Below, one piece after another: positions 12,560-24,329 of a stretch of 64,000 nt of DNA (positions within the stretch are counted from its first letter, which is position 1; each line of letters starts with the position of its first letter). Both the position numbers and the translations under genes were made by a program. The stretch is from Pteria penguin (taxonomy: Eukaryota > Mollusca > Bivalvia > Pterioida > Pteriidae), in the NCBI GenBank assembly GCA_035048485.1, contig CM068580.1, positions 57,055,983-57,119,982 of the forward strand. The letters are read 5' to 3'. The notes below the pieces were generated by a model, which saw only the letters and a program-made list of their open reading frames with translations, was not told where the DNA came from and searched no databases.

Positions 12560-12845
12560 AGGCACACTTTGGCATCTTGTTTTTATATCTAGTTGTTTAT
12601 AATGAAAATTTCGTTTGTGAATGGGGAATCCATTCGAGCAAGATTTTTTCAAACTTAAGGTGCAAAATAGAATTCTGAGTTGATAATTTAATATATACAT
12701 GTACGTGAATAAGTTGGGTGTGACGAACATTTTTATATTACATGGGTTATATGAAGCTAAAAGATAGAAAATTGTGTAAATCTTGTTGGAAGTCTGGTAA
12801 CTTAACATGGGACCCTATGCGAAAAGGAATTACTATGTATTGACC
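12560..12845 (-). repeat. Dispersed repeat R, partial copy
   Basis: On the minus strand it shares ACCAGACTTCCAACAAGATT and following text with 16660-17113 and 34325-35005. All three contain GTTAAATTACCAAA-like and ATATAACCCATATA-like segments. The family is unknown and no coding function is implied. Confidence 0.7.
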
Positions 12846-13079
12846 TACTATATTTACGCCCGAGTATGGTTACTGTTGTAAAGTATAAAATCCGACTCGA
12901 GGTTCCGGATGCACGATCATTGATAAACGAGTTACACGACCTGCTGAACTTCACCGCTCCGACCGAATGGGTTAATGTGTACGTTAGTCTCACAGCCACT
13001 GTGTGTTGTACTTTCCTACAAAGGAATGCTTACGTCTCAAGGATATATTTAGATTGTATAGTTAGTTATCACTCTTGCA

Positions 13080-13150
13080 TTAAATTATATCGGACTCCTA
13101 CTTAAATATATCGGATTCCTACTTAAATTATATCGGATTCCTACTTAAAT
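13080..13150. repeat. Short tandem repeat upstream of the amine oxidase
   Basis: Three copies of a 22-24-base unit, AAATTATATCGGATTCCTACTT with small variations, lie about 100-170 bases before the start codon of the amine oxidase gene. Confidence 0.85.
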
Positions 13151-13248
13151 ATTTTCGATTCTCTCTTTGCATCAGTATTTGTCATCATTATATTTCTATG
13201 GAAAGGTTTACATAATCTCTGAAATATCTTTCATTACAGTCTTATACA

Positions 13249-15411
13249 ATGGCTGGAGAAGTGACATTGAAAGACGTCCAACTACAGGAAAGGGGTTATG
13301 ACGCGCAGGAAACGTTTGTCAAGCCGGGAAACAAGACAGAAAAGAAGAGTAACTTGAGAATCTGGCAGATGCTCGTCGTAGTCTTGAGTATTGTTTGCCT
13401 AGCATTGTTAATAACTGTTATTGTCTTAGCAAAAAAGGGAGATAAACAACAAGAAAATGGACATAAAGAGAGTCAAGTCTCCACATGCAGTGGACAAGCT
13501 GGAGTTATCGACCTTTCGCTACCTTCGGAGCCCTCCGTTTTCAGTGAATTGACCTCCGTTGAGGCGAAAGCCTTGGCAGACTTTATTTACAATAATAAGG
13601 CATTGAATCTAAAGAGACCCGATGAAAAAGAGGTGTCAGCAAACTATGTGTTTCTGGCTGAACTTCACTTACCGAATAAGAAAGACGTTGTAGCTTACTT
13701 AGATGGCGACACTGTTCAAAAACCGGGAAGGGAGGCTAAAGTGGTCGTTTTTCGTGGCAATCAAAGTACCCCAGATATACAAGAGATTATTGTGTCGCCC
13801 CTCCCTGCACCAACACAATATAGAGTTTTGAGAGACAAAATTTCGTTCAATTTTCGTCCATTTACTGGACCAGATTTGTTTGAAATTTATAAACTCATTG
13901 TGACTGAAACGATTACGAAAGTGCCGAATATTTTACTCGAGAGTTACGGTGGAACTATTTCCTACATCTGCGGAGATCGTTGTCTTTCTTTCTATTCCGT
14001 AACACCGGTGTCGTCGGCCGTTAGTGGCCAGGATAAACGACAAATGTGGATGGTGTTGGCGCAAAAAGCAGAATTTTTCATTTTACATCCGGTTGACTTT
14101 GCTGTTTTAGTTGAAACAGATGGACTAGTATATAATATTGTTAATGTTACGTATAACGGACAATATGCAGACTCGTTAGCAACGTTGAGACAACAATATG
14201 ATAGCGGGGTAATAAAAAAACACAAGATACCTTTTCCGAGCAATGACGATACTTTATTCTCCAAGATGACGAGACGTGGTAAAGCTTTTCCTTCCAGTGG
14301 CCAGAGACCTCCTTTACAAGTAGAACCAGACGGCAAACGATATAGTATACGCGCCAGGCAAGTTGAATACATGAATTGGCGATTTGATTTTCGAATGTCA
14401 ACCTCACATGGTCCGCAAGTCTATGACATTCGATATCAAGGCAAACGAATAGTATACGAGCTAGGGCTTCAAGAATTAAGTGTATTTTACTCTGGTTACC
14501 AACCAGATCAGATGTTTGCCAACTTCTTTGATTCTGCAAATGTTCTCGGTGCCAGTAGTAAAAGTCTTGTTCCAGGCGTAGACTGTCCAGCACACGCTAC
14601 CTTCATACCTGCATCACATCTTCTAGAAGTTTCTGAGGAACTTGTTACTTTTGAAAATACATTTTGTGTCTTTGAGCAAGACACAGGAGTTCCACTACGA
14701 AGGCACCACACCTACTCTAAAGCCTATGGACCATTTTACGAAGGCATGCCATCGCATGTTTTGATTTTAAGGGCAATAGTCACGGTTGTAAACTATGACT
14801 ACATTATAGATTTCGTATTTTATCAGAACGGTGCTATAGAAAGCAAAGTGATAGCAACAGGTTATATACTGGCGACTCCTTACACGGAAAATGACAAACA
14901 ATATGGTACCCATGTACATACTTACATTAATGGGAACCTCCATCATCATATATTCAACTTCAAAGCCGACTTAGATGTGAATGGCATGAAGAATCGATAT
15001 GACACTATGGACATCACATCTGTTGAAGTTCCTAACGCCTTCAATCCAAATCCCAACGCAAAAATGGCACAAGGGCAGTTTACTAGAAGAGGAAAGCTAT
15101 GGGAAAAAGAGGCAGCATATAAATTTAATTTTGACACCCCTAAATATCATATTTTCTACAACAATTCAACGAATGACGAGTATGGAAATCCTAAAGCGTA
15201 CCGTGTTCTAATGAAAGGGATGAGTAAACAGATTCTGCCGGAGGGTAAGGGTAACGAACCAGCGGCGTCCTGGATGAGATATCAAATGGCTGTGACCAAA
15301 CACAATGATAATGAACGTAGTAGTGGCTCCATCTATAGTATGTTCGATGCTAAGAATCCTGTAGTGAATTTCCAGTCGTATATAGACAATAATGAAACCA
15401 TAGTGGATGAG
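13249..15411 (+). CDS. Copper amine oxidase, coding exon 1
   Basis: 721 codons, starting MAGEVTLKD and ending at GATGAG|GTAATT. It contains the anchor, the N-terminal amine oxidase domains and most of the catalytic domain, including Tyr516, Asp428, His565 and His567. Reading past the donor gives only eight more residues and a stop, so the unspliced product would lack the third copper ligand. Confidence 0.95.
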
Positions 15412-17612
15412 GTAATTTATAAAGATTTGATTGTGTGAGAGCTTCGATGACAATCAGGTTAGGTAGGCGCGCATCCTGAAACTTTGTTACGAGGGGGTCC
15501 ACCCATGTTTTGTGTGTAAAAATATTTATTTTACATCGGAAAATTATAAACATATTCATGAAACTTGCAATATTTATAAAAAAAACGAACATTTTCTATT
15601 TGGAGCATTGATAACTACGTCAACGAGATTGCCCAATCAGAGCCAACCTTACAAGTCACCACGACAACTGCCATGTTTTACTTCTATTGACATATAGAAA
15701 AGAACTCTGACAATGCAGTTAAATAGGCTTTATACGGCGGTTGCCTCAAAATTATATCTTATGAGTACATGTATGTAAATTGACAAAAGATGTGCTGATA
15801 TTGCACTTAAGAATAAGAACGTTACATTGTCATCAAATAAGGGGTTTGTAGCTTCTACCATATTTTGTATGGCCCTACTGTAATATCACGTTAAGTTCAA
15901 AATGATACTTAAAATACCTGTAATCTCGTGTGCAAGTTCGGAGGTTGAGACTAGAAATGCTAACACACCCTGAGATACAACAAAATAATTTTTCTTTGCA
16001 CTTTTTGGTTTAAAAAAATTGCTCTTCTTATATGTGTTAAAGAAATGCTATATAAGGTGCGCCGATATGAAAAGTTGTCTACAAAGCTCTTACTTGATAT
16101 CTGTTATTTATATAATATATTATGTTCTCATCAATGTAGTATAGAAATACGTTAATGTCGTCTGTGTGCATTCATGATTGATTGATTATTTTACGTCACT
16201 TCGGGATTACACGTATATGGTGACGGCATCTGCAGATGCATTGCATAGAAATTTATACCTTTGCAACGAACCCACCTGAAACAGTGAGGGATCTTTAACG
16301 TGCCAAGCTTACCGTGACACAGGACCTCGGTTTTCACTGTCTCATCCGAAGGACACGACACTGGTGTGCCAATGGCGGTAGTCGAATCCGGAGTCTTTTG
16401 ATCGTGAGCCGAGCACCTCATACACTGAGCTACACTGGCTCCGGGCATTCCTGGTGGGCGTAGCTAGCCAAACGGTAGATGATTACTCTTCCCAATGCAT
16501 CTAGCTGTTAACTCCGATTCTATGTATTACTTATCTAAAACTGAACATTGACTCGTAATTTCATAGAGGAAATATGATGCTGGTATTTTTAAAGTCTTGG
16601 AATTCTCAAATCTTTTGACTCACAATTTTTAATGGGAGAGGGATTTACACTTTGGAACTGGTCAGAGAACAGTAATTAACGATAGTCGTGATTGGCTGAT
16701 ATGATGTAGGGAGAGAGGGACTACTATTTCAGTGTATCAGGGGCTGTGATTGGATGAAATTATTTTATCAATCTATCGATAAATATTGATTCTGCTGTAA
16801 AATCACGAATTTTTTTTTATCTCATTTCGATGATGTAAAGCATTTATAACCTAAAAAGGGGTTGTTGTTTACATTTGAATTTCGGCAAATATTTGGCGGG
16901 GGGGGGGGGGGGCGGGTGACCCCTTTCCAGCATGATTTTCCCGAAATTAAGATGGATAACTTATGGTAAACTGTTAAAATAGAGGAGAATCTAAAAAACA
17001 TTTTGATGTATGGAATATATATAGCTAAAATGTAGGATGTTGTGTAAATCTTGTTGGAAGTTTGGTAATTTAACATGGGACCCTATGGGAAATGGAATTA
17101 CTTTGCTTTGACCAGCTTAAATTGTATAAAGGATACACCCCTTGCTAGCAAAATACTATTTTGTGGAAGGGAGTACCAAAACCCGAAGTACCATTTAACA
17201 AATTGCTTATACGTGTATTATACTTCAAGATTTTTTTTTCATATTAAGATACATACATAATGTGGATGAACGTACAAAGTTGCAAATACTTAAGTATTTT
17301 CTTTACTTCCAGGACCTTGTGGCTTGGATATCCATGGGCGTTCAGCATATACCGCATACCGAGGATCTTCCTGTGACACATACCCCAGGCATGGACCTCA
17401 GCTTCTTCCTCCTTCCAAACAACTATTTCCCGGAGGATCCCTCCATGGCATCCCTGGATTCGATACGTATAGAGCCTAAACAAGCCACCGACCCAGATGC
17501 GGGTGTCAGCTTTACTCGTCATTCAGAACCCAATGACCTGACTTGCCTACCAAAGAAGAACAAATACCAAGAAATGTTACAGAAAAATCCTACAGTATTG
17601 TTTGAATATTGA
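13249..17612 (+). CDS. Copper amine oxidase (primary-amine oxidase), AOC-like, two coding exons
   Basis: Oxidatively deaminates primary amines to aldehyde, ammonia and hydrogen peroxide. The joined exons 13249-15411 and 17313-17612 encode 820 residues, longer than vertebrate membrane amine oxidases (about 760). A hydrophobic segment at residues 41-60 behind a basic cytoplasmic head predicts a type II membrane protein. The motif VVNYDY places the topaquinone precursor at Tyr516; Asp428 (FFDSA) aligns with the catalytic base; His565 and His567 (LHHHIF) are copper ligands; the third, His733 (HIPHTEDLP), comes from exon 2. The intron phase is 0 and the junction reads ETIVDE|DLVAW, as in the family. 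An acceptor-like TTTCATTACAG ends at 13239, so a 5' UTR intron is likely. The ATG at 13249 is the first in frame. Closest vertebrate comparison is AOC3/AOC1; which paralogue it represents cannot be decided here. Confidence 0.95.
16177..16444 (-). repeat. tRNA-derived SINE family B (central-domain type)
   Basis: On the minus strand the head reads GAGCCAGTGTAGCTCAGTG (A box) with a B box at GGATTCGACTACC. The body has GTGTCCTTCGGATGAGAC, GATCCCTCACTGTTTCAGG and a TGCAGATGCCGTCACCATAT tail block. Other copies are at 44104-44340, 51301-51572, 52738-52895 and 61033-61328. Confidence 0.88.
16660..17113 (-). repeat. Dispersed repeat R
   Basis: On the minus strand it matches 34325-35005 over several blocks, e.g. 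TTAAATTACCAAACTTCCAA and GATTTTACAGCAGAATCA, and ends at the same GACC word. It contains a 14-G tract at about 16899-16912. Confidence 0.75.
17313..17612 (+). CDS. Copper amine oxidase, coding exon 2
   Basis: 100 codons including TGA at 17610-17612. It begins DLVAWISMGVQHIPHTED, supplying the third copper-ligand His733, and continues with FFLLPNNYFPEDPS, the family's conserved C-terminal block. The last 40 residues are polar and diverged. Confidence 0.95.
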   Translation, partial: DLVAWISMGVQHIPHTEDLPVTHTPGMDLSFFLLPNNYFPEDPSMASLDSIRIEPKQATDPDAGVSFTRHSEPNDLTCLPKKNKYQEMLQKNPTVLFEY

Positions 17613-18030
17613 GATAGCCGAAATTATTTCATTTGTTCATAATTCTGTAAATACTTTTTTATAGTCGTATCATAACTACTTTTTAGTATATTCAAAGTGT
17701 TTATAAAGGTTGTTAGATGGATCGTTTATTTACTTAATGTGTAGTCCTCAGTTCAGTATTACATCTACCAAATCACGTGACTCGACATCGACGTCGAGGT
17801 AATACTCACTGGTTGTTGAAGATTTTACTTAATCACATGATAGAATCCACCCTGGAAAACGAATCGGAAAACAAGATTTAACAAATGCATACATCATGCT
17901 ACAAAATGTAACCATGCACTTATGGCGCTAACGTAGAATCAGTGCTGTCCTTCACTTTTCATGAAAGTATTTTAAAAAGTTGAAATTATTACAAGTAATC
18001 AAATGAATTCAAGTGAGTTAAAATCTAGGA

Positions 18031-18036
18031 AATAAA
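18031..18036 (+). terminator. Candidate poly(A) signal for the amine oxidase gene
   Basis: AATAAA, the first perfect match after the stop codon, about 420 bases downstream. The distance is plausible for a 3' UTR, but nothing else supports it. Confidence 0.3.
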
Positions 18037-18084
18037 TCTATTTGATGTAAAGCAAACATGCAGTGCGACAGTAATCCTCGAGAG

Positions 18085-18163
18085 GTAAGGGAGCAATCAT
18101 TTAATTTTTATGGGGGGTGTCTTCCTGCCCCCCGCCCATAAAAATCAAATGGTTGCTCCCTAA
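18085..18163. repeat. Small foldback MITE with TAA flanks
   Basis: Arms GGGAGCAATCATTTAATTTT and, inverted, GGGAGCAACCATTTGATTTT enclose a G6/C6 stem and a short loop. It is flanked by TAA on both sides, the 3-base TWA target duplication typical of PIF/Harbinger elements. Confidence 0.75.
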
Positions 18164-18488
18164 TGATAATTAACATCCATTGTTTACTCGTCACCAGCGC
18201 CACTTCTGGTTCAGGTTCTTCGTATTAATTTGTACTCTTGATTAATAACTAAAATAAGAAGGTTTGATATAAACGATTCTTTGTAACGTTGGGATTTATA
18301 TACCATATGGTATTCATCTACAAGTCATTTGAATAACATAGTGCAACATCTATGGGCTCAATCATTCATTTCTACGTCTACCTTGTTCGATGCTATGATT
18401 ATGAGATGTTGATCTAGTACCAGCTATGCATTTGCTTATTATTGTTTTAATATGTTTTGGTATGTAAACTGATAACTTGGTTTGGTAG

Positions 18489-18716
18489 GTGCAAGCACTG
18501 GCGGAATTAGAGGGGGTGTTGGGGTTGTACCCCCACCCCTTTTTGGTCGGAAAATTTTACCCCCCAAAAAGGTTATTTTGGACTATTTTTAAGGCTGCAC
18601 CTCCACCCCCTTTTCCAGATTAAGAAATCCAGAAATAGTGCAAAATATTAGTCTTATATGGGAGACTTCAACCCCCCCCCCCTTTTCAAAACTTTCTAGA
18701 TCAGCCTATGTGCAAG
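18489..18716. repeat. CA..TG poly-G/C element, subfamily 2, with target duplication
   Basis: It starts CACTGGCGGAATTAGAGGGG and ends CTAGATCAGCCTATG. GTGCAAG occurs at 18489-18495 and 18710-18716, a flanking direct repeat of 6-7 bases. Inside are GTTGTACCCCCACCCC and TTTTTGGTCGGAAAATTTTA blocks shared with 9733-9925. Confidence 0.72.
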
Positions 18717-21195
18717 CTGTATAATCCGCAAAGCTACCGAGTCGATTTTACCCAGATCTAGGATTTATCTATCATAATCAGCATTTCTTGGTGTATTATA
18801 TCATTTGTAGGTTAAATAGCGCTTTGGCTTGTAGCTCTTCAGTAGTGCCGTCATATATATATAATGGGTTAGAAAACAAAGGCAGCGTTACTCTGACGTT
18901 AATGACGTGGAAAAGGACTCTGATAGCGTGAACATGAATGCAGATTAGTGCTCATAAATTGACCGTTTACAGTTAAGGAAGAATTGTAATATGAACATTG
19001 AATTAAGAATGAAATTTACGCATAATTAAATATTGTTATGAAAAAAGAACCCTGGAGTAAATGTTCATTGATTTCATACATTCCATGTAAAAAGAAATAT
19101 GTTTTTTGTTTTCCTCAAATGTCAAAGTATTTGCTGCAAGATTCATGTAGAAGGATTTCGTAGTGAATGTTAACTGACTCTGTCTTGTCACCAGTTTGTT
19201 ACCTGTCCGATATATATAACGTCACCGTATGATAGACACGTACGTTATATAATCAATAAGGTTTAGTTATATAGTTCATGTTGGCGTATACATTTAACAT
19301 TTTCCTGGGTTTTTTTTTTCAATTTTAATAAATTGACCGGTTTCTATATGTTAACGTGTTCCACAATGGGAATCATGACTACAAATGGTGCTAATGTGTC
19401 CAACAAGCCCCTGGCTAGAAATGGTATGTGTACCATAAAATATCAGCAATAAATCTGCCTCATACTTCATGCATTTGTTATCATAAAGGAGTATCATGAC
19501 CTTTACTCAAGGTCAGACTTCAAGGTCACGGTCACTGATCATGTGACAAATATTTGTATCCAGTAAATAAAACATGAAGAGCAACATGGATCTGCTTCAT
19601 ATATAATACCATTGTTACTCATGATTTAAGGGTGTGTCATGGTTACTTTTGGTAATTTCAGTATCAGGCCCATATGAAAGGAAAGGGGGGCGCTTTTTGG
19701 CCGATCATGGACCTATTTTGTTTATTACGAAACGAAAGTAAATTCAAGGTTTGGCCCTCTCACTTTTGAAATGCGTCCTAGTGTTCTAAGTATAATATGT
19801 AGAAGTTAAGTAAATATCAAATTCATACATTCGTTTCGGAGGATTCGTTTTTATCAACAGGTGTAAAATTCAATCGATGATTTCTACATGTAGTTAATTT
19901 CAAGATACAATAAAAGTGAAGCATGAGATAAATTTATCTCATCTTTCAAGAATGGTGCTTACACAGTAAAACTTACTTGATCTTGTCCTATTGTTGTTGA
20001 TTAGAAAGAGTATGATGTTGAATGTGCCATAAATGTATTGTACATTGTTTATAAGTATATTATAAGCTTTATTTTTCCATGTTTCTTACTATTTGTATAT
20101 CCTCAAAATGCGACATTTCTATTTTGTAATAAACATTTTTAAGCAGCAATTGGTAAAACATTTGTTTACAGCAATGTTAAGATCGACATACTACAAAATG
20201 AAAAGGGGATAAAGCTCAACAAGGAAGAAGTCTATATATCCAATGCACTATATCAGAGACTGGTATCACTACATACTTTTATGGGCAAAACTTTTATTCA
20301 GAAAGTTGAACGCTATATCTACCAATTCAGTCAAGTATTTTTGTTTTGTAATCAATAAATCAACATTGTAGTCTTTGGGAAATTCTATAGAATATAAAAC
20401 AGAAACACCCCCCCCCCCACAAAAAAAAAAAAAAAAAAAAAAAGGAAGAGGAAGCAACACCTAACTCTTTTTTTAAATTAAAAAAAAAACAACCTTATAC
20501 AGGCTTTAATATTCCTTGAGACAATATGCTTTCGTTGACACCAGATATTAGTTACTTTGACCGTAGTTGTAATAAACACTCTTTTCCCACACTGGCGGTC
20601 GCTTGGCGCCGGGTATTCGGACAAACAAGTCCCCAAGTGGACACTTACGGACCGGAGAGTAAACAAGACGCAAGAACTTTCTCGTGCTATAATTTGATTT
20701 ACATATTGAGAACGATTGTCCAGCGTAGCTCACGGCTTCATGTGGAAAAAAAAAGTTTGTTCATATATTGACTTTGCTAAGGAGGATTTATTTATTACAG
20801 ACTGTAGCACAAAATTTTATCAATAGTAGATTATACAGGTCTTAATCCAAACAGGACTTAATTTATCACCTTTTGCCTCATTACAACAAATGTTTTGAAG
20901 ATAAACAATTAAAGCAAAACTTTGGTAAATTATTTCCCATATGATGACTGATTTCATTCCTCTCTAATAATTTGTATCATTTATATTTCCTTTTATTTCT
21001 ATATTTAACTGGAACTACACAAACCAGACAGATTTAAAATTGAATTGATAAATTCAGACAAAAAAGTTCTGATAACATCTTTACCATGAAGCAAACAAAA
21101 AATAGTCGGAAGAACACGAATACCACCGCCAAAACAAAGTTGAAACAATGCAAAAAACTGCTTATTAGAAAAAAAAATAACGAAAAAAGGTCAGG
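18717..21195. other. Intergenic, no gene seen
   Basis: AT-rich. Around 19490-19540 there are AAGGTCA words (TCAAGGTCAGACTTCAAGGTCA). 19685-19760 resembles 44990-45040 on the other strand. 20409-20443 is a C10 tract followed by 24 A. A conserved-looking AATAAA lies at 20128. None of the short open frames is convincing. Confidence 0.45.
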
Positions 21196-21338
21196 CGATG
21201 TTTGGTCAAGCACTTAGCTTGCAATACAAGCAATGCGGGTTCGATACCTAAATTATGCCAAATTATGATAATGAATTTGGACACCTCCTGTTTCCATGTT
21301 CCGATAAGAATGAACAATTGTTGAAAGCGATGTGCTTA
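21196..21338 (+). repeat. Degraded SINE family A
   Basis: The head is decayed (GATGTTTGGTCAAGCACTTA) but GCGGGTTCGATACC is still a B box. The body CACCTCCTGTTTCCATGTT and TTGTTGAAAGCGATGT match the family. Confidence 0.7.
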
Positions 21339-21855
21339 TAAATTTGGTTTGCATAAAAAGATAACAAAGATTTGAAACTTGAAAATCTTTAAATTTTTCT
21401 TAGTCCAAGGACCATAACTCTGCTGAAGATCAGTCAAATGGATCCAGAAATGTTGTCGAGAAGAGGTCCACCCCAATGATTTAGTCCACCTATGTTTATC
21501 CGTGTAAAATTACGTATTTCACATCGAAAAACAACAAGAAAAGAAATTATCGCCGAATCTCGGATGAGTCCAGACACCAGGTCAATCCCTCTGGATCCCC
21601 GCATGGGATCCATGTTTGAACCTGACCTCAGACCTGCATCTTCTAATGATACAACTGTCTTTATTTGTCAAAAGTGACTAGTTATGTGATCACATTTGAT
21701 ATAAAAACACACAACTGTATTTAATATCTCTATATTTGATTTTATAATGAGCGGAAACAGAAAATTAACGTAAACGCAAAACGAAAGAATATATTTTAAT
21801 GTAATTTCATTTACACGTATATATTTATGGGTCAGACTAACCCTCCTCCCTCCGC

Positions 21856-22016
21856 CGGGCAGACTTGGTGTAGTGGTTAAGCGCTTGGCTTGCGGTGCCG
21901 ACAATCCGGGTTCGATTCCCGGGTTGCGCCACTGAGGTTGCTTACCTCCTGCTTCCATGTTGCGATAAAACTGAAATATTGCTGAAAGCGACGTAAAACA
22001 ATAATCAACCAACCAT
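21856..22016 (+). repeat. SINE family A, near-complete
   Basis: The best copy here: GACTTGGTGTAGTGGTTAAG (A box), CCGGGTTCGATTCCCGG (B box), CCTCCTGCTTCCATGTTGCG, CTGAAAGCGACGTAAAAC and an AATCAACCAACCA tail. Confidence 0.92.
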
Positions 22017-22017
22017 C

Positions 22018-22235
22018 TTGCTTGTTATCGCTGCGCTAAGATATTTTAAGATCAAGACAAGCATTGCCAGTCTATGCGCGAAGAGACAGGTGACCACCGC
22101 CGTTCTGGAGAGGCTTCACTCATGCTAGTGTTATTTATTATAGCACAAGCGGTATAAGGCCAGATAACGAGCAGTACATACAGCCGATCGGAGCACCTCG
22201 ACCTTTTGCAAGCAAACAATATTCTTTGCTTGAAA
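22018..22235 (+). repeat. Dispersed repeat Q
   Basis: It shares CGAAGAGACAGGTGACCAC, GTTCTGGAGAGGC, CTAGTGTTATTTATTATAGC and GATAACGAGCAGTACA with 31537-31680 and, inverted, with 60845-61010. It lies between two opposed SINE copies. Confidence 0.75.
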
Positions 22236-22334
22236 AAGGTCAAGGTTTTCCCATAGCACACACAGCGTGTAGATACAAACGCAGCATAGTACGGAAGCCA
22301 ATAAGGGCCTCTTAATTTTTTATTCTATCTAGAT

Positions 22335-22505
22335 TGGTTAGTTGGTTAATTGGTGTTTTACGTCGCTTTCAACAATATTTCAGTTATATCGCGACATGGA
22401 AGCGGGAGGTTACCAACCTCTTAAACATAGTGGCGCAACCCGGGAATCGAACCCGGATCGTCGGTGCCGCAAGCCAGCGCTTAACCACTACACCAAGCCT
22501 GCCCC
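22335..22505 (-). repeat. SINE family A, inverted relative to 21856
   Basis: A complete copy on the minus strand with tail TTGGTTAATTGGTGTTTTAC, body and tRNA-like head ending near 22505. With the plus-strand copy at 21856-22016 it could form a long hairpin. Confidence 0.92.
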
Positions 22506-23171
22506 TATATTCTATCTAGAAAATTCAAGATAATATCTTGAAAATTCAACTTCACTATCTTGAAAATTACTAGACCCAGAAAACCGTTTAGTTTTCTAGT
22601 ATGCAAAATATAGTTGTCAGCAGACAAGATCGCTCTCCCGCGGGGCATTGTCATGGAGAAAGCGTGTATTTTCAATATTTTTTTAATTCCAGTTCAAGGT
22701 TGTGGGGTCAAACGTTTGATATAGACAGAAAAGTCTAGCTATAATGAACATAAAGTGTGAAATATGAGAGCTCCATCCTCAGTAGCTGACAAGTTATGAG
22801 CAAGGTTAAAGTTTTTGAAAAGTGGGTCAAACTACACAGGTCAAGGTCGCAAGGTCTAAAATTTTGGCATGGACATAGAGGTATAGCCATAATAAATACA
22901 CATGTGAAATATGAAAGACCTACAGCTGTTGTCTGGGGGTAGTCCCTCCCGTTAACGAATTCTCTCATTTTTAACAATATGTTTTAAAATCAGATGTCCA
23001 TTGCTTTATTTTCATTTTGTAATAACTGTTTCTGTCAAAAAATCCTCAAATAAATACACTACTTTCGAATAATATCAGAAAATATATTTAGATAGGTACT
23101 TTTTAATCTTAAAACAATGAGTTATATTCGACGGGTAACAATGTTAAAGTGCACGGGTCTATTAGACCTTT
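22506..23171. other. Intergenic with TTGAAAATTCAAGA words
   Basis: 22515-22570 repeats a TCTTGAAAATTCAA motif, as in the larger block at 27562-27772. 22690-22950 resembles 27300-27470 (AAAGTGGGTCAAAC, CAAGGTCGC). No gene seen. Confidence 0.5.
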
Positions 23172-23326
23172 TCGACGTTTATGCGGGACTAACATTTGGT
23201 TGGCAAATGATGACGTTTCCCATAAAAATTTGACGTCAAAATGAAAACTTTATTGTCTCTGACGTCATATTGCAGAAACAATTATCAGTTTGCCAACCAA
23301 AATGTTAGTCCCACGGTAACGTCGGA
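23172..23326. repeat. Foldback element with GGGACTAACATT arms
   Basis: The left arm CGACGTTTATGCGGGACTAA, continuing through GGTTGGCAAA, pairs with the right arm ending GTTAGTCCCACGGTAACGTCG. The centre holds TGACGTCA-like words. Confidence 0.75.
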
Positions 23327-23368
23327 ATTATATAAGAGGGGCCTTGCAAATAAAAGAATGGGATGTAC

Positions 23369-23743
23369 CATCCGTTAGGCGGCTCTTGTGTTCTATCAGT
23401 TAGTAACGTCGAATGGAGTTAGCAACCTTATGACGTCACAATAACCTACCATTATTCTTTATGTCAGTTTTGCGGGAACACGTTTTACTTCCTCTATATA
23501 AATATTAGGACTGCAGTTAATGGTGGTATCTTCCATTCGATCCCGATTATTTTGTTCTTTTTATCGTTGAGTGCAAACATGGCAAATGAACTCCGTCGCC
23601 ATGAACTGCGGTCCTAATGTTACGGAATGAAAAAAAAAATTATTCCCGCAAAAATGACTAAAGAACAATGAAACGTTTTACGGCGTCATAAGGTTGCTAG
23701 CGTTAAACGTCGTTCATAGTACACAAGCGCCGCCTAACGGATG
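23369..23743. repeat. Foldback element with CATCCGTTAGGCGGC termini
   Basis: The left end CATCCGTTAGGCGGCTCTTG and the right end, inverted CATCCGTTAGGCGGCGCTTG, continue with matched blocks GCAACCTTATGACG and TTTTGCGGGAA over about 120 bases. A related single arm is at 59628-59785. Confidence 0.82.
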
Positions 23744-24329
23744 ATATCAGATGGCAAAGCTCATTATTGGTTGATTGCTATTTTACGTAACATCAATAAT
23801 ATTTCAAGTTTAAGTATATAAACGCTAAGGAATCGATACAGACATAGCAGCGAGACTGAACGTGAAGGGTTGAACCAACTGAGAAAAGAGCATAGGAGGA
23901 GGCTCAAAGAACTAAAGAATGCTGAAAGGATTAGGAATAGCCAGCGAGCTAAAGCAAGGAAAAGAGCATCTTTCGTCAGAAATCCATATAAGTTTGCATC
24001 CAGTATGCTAGAGGGGAGGAAATCAAGGCGACTAGAGAAGCCTAAATGTGAGGTTGAGGCATACCTAAAGGAAACACATTCAGACCAGATAAGAGATGAA
24101 TCTTTGGGAGAGAACAACAGATTAGAGCCAGTACCACCTCCAAAGCAGCCTCCAGAAACTAAAGAGCCGACACTTAAGGAAGTAAGATCAGGCTCAGCTC
24201 TTAGACCGGACGGAATATCATCCAAAACTACTCAGCAGCCTATGGAAATTAATGAAAATCATCTGGAGGAAAGGAAATATTCCTCAGTACTGGCAAGTTG
24301 CAGATGGTTGCTTCGTACCAAAGGAGGAG

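Larger units (their letters stand above)
15412..17312 (+). other. Intron of the copper amine oxidase gene
   Basis: A GT-AG phase-0 intron of 1901 bases. It contains a family B SINE (16177-16444), a short retroelement 3'-end scrap next to it (about 16448-16500) and a copy of repeat R (16660-17113). The acceptor region reads TTTTCTTTACTTCCAG. Confidence 0.93.

Noticed and set aside
12866..13105. 79-codon open frame upstream of the amine oxidase
   Set aside because: No domain, no splice link to the oxidase, and it runs into the short tandem repeat.
13992..15453. Minus-strand open frames of 126 and 148 codons and smaller ones
   Set aside because: Shadows of the amine oxidase coding exon on the opposite strand.
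23764..24225. 153-codon minus-strand open frame
   Set aside because: Antisense shadow of the LINE N-terminal coding region.
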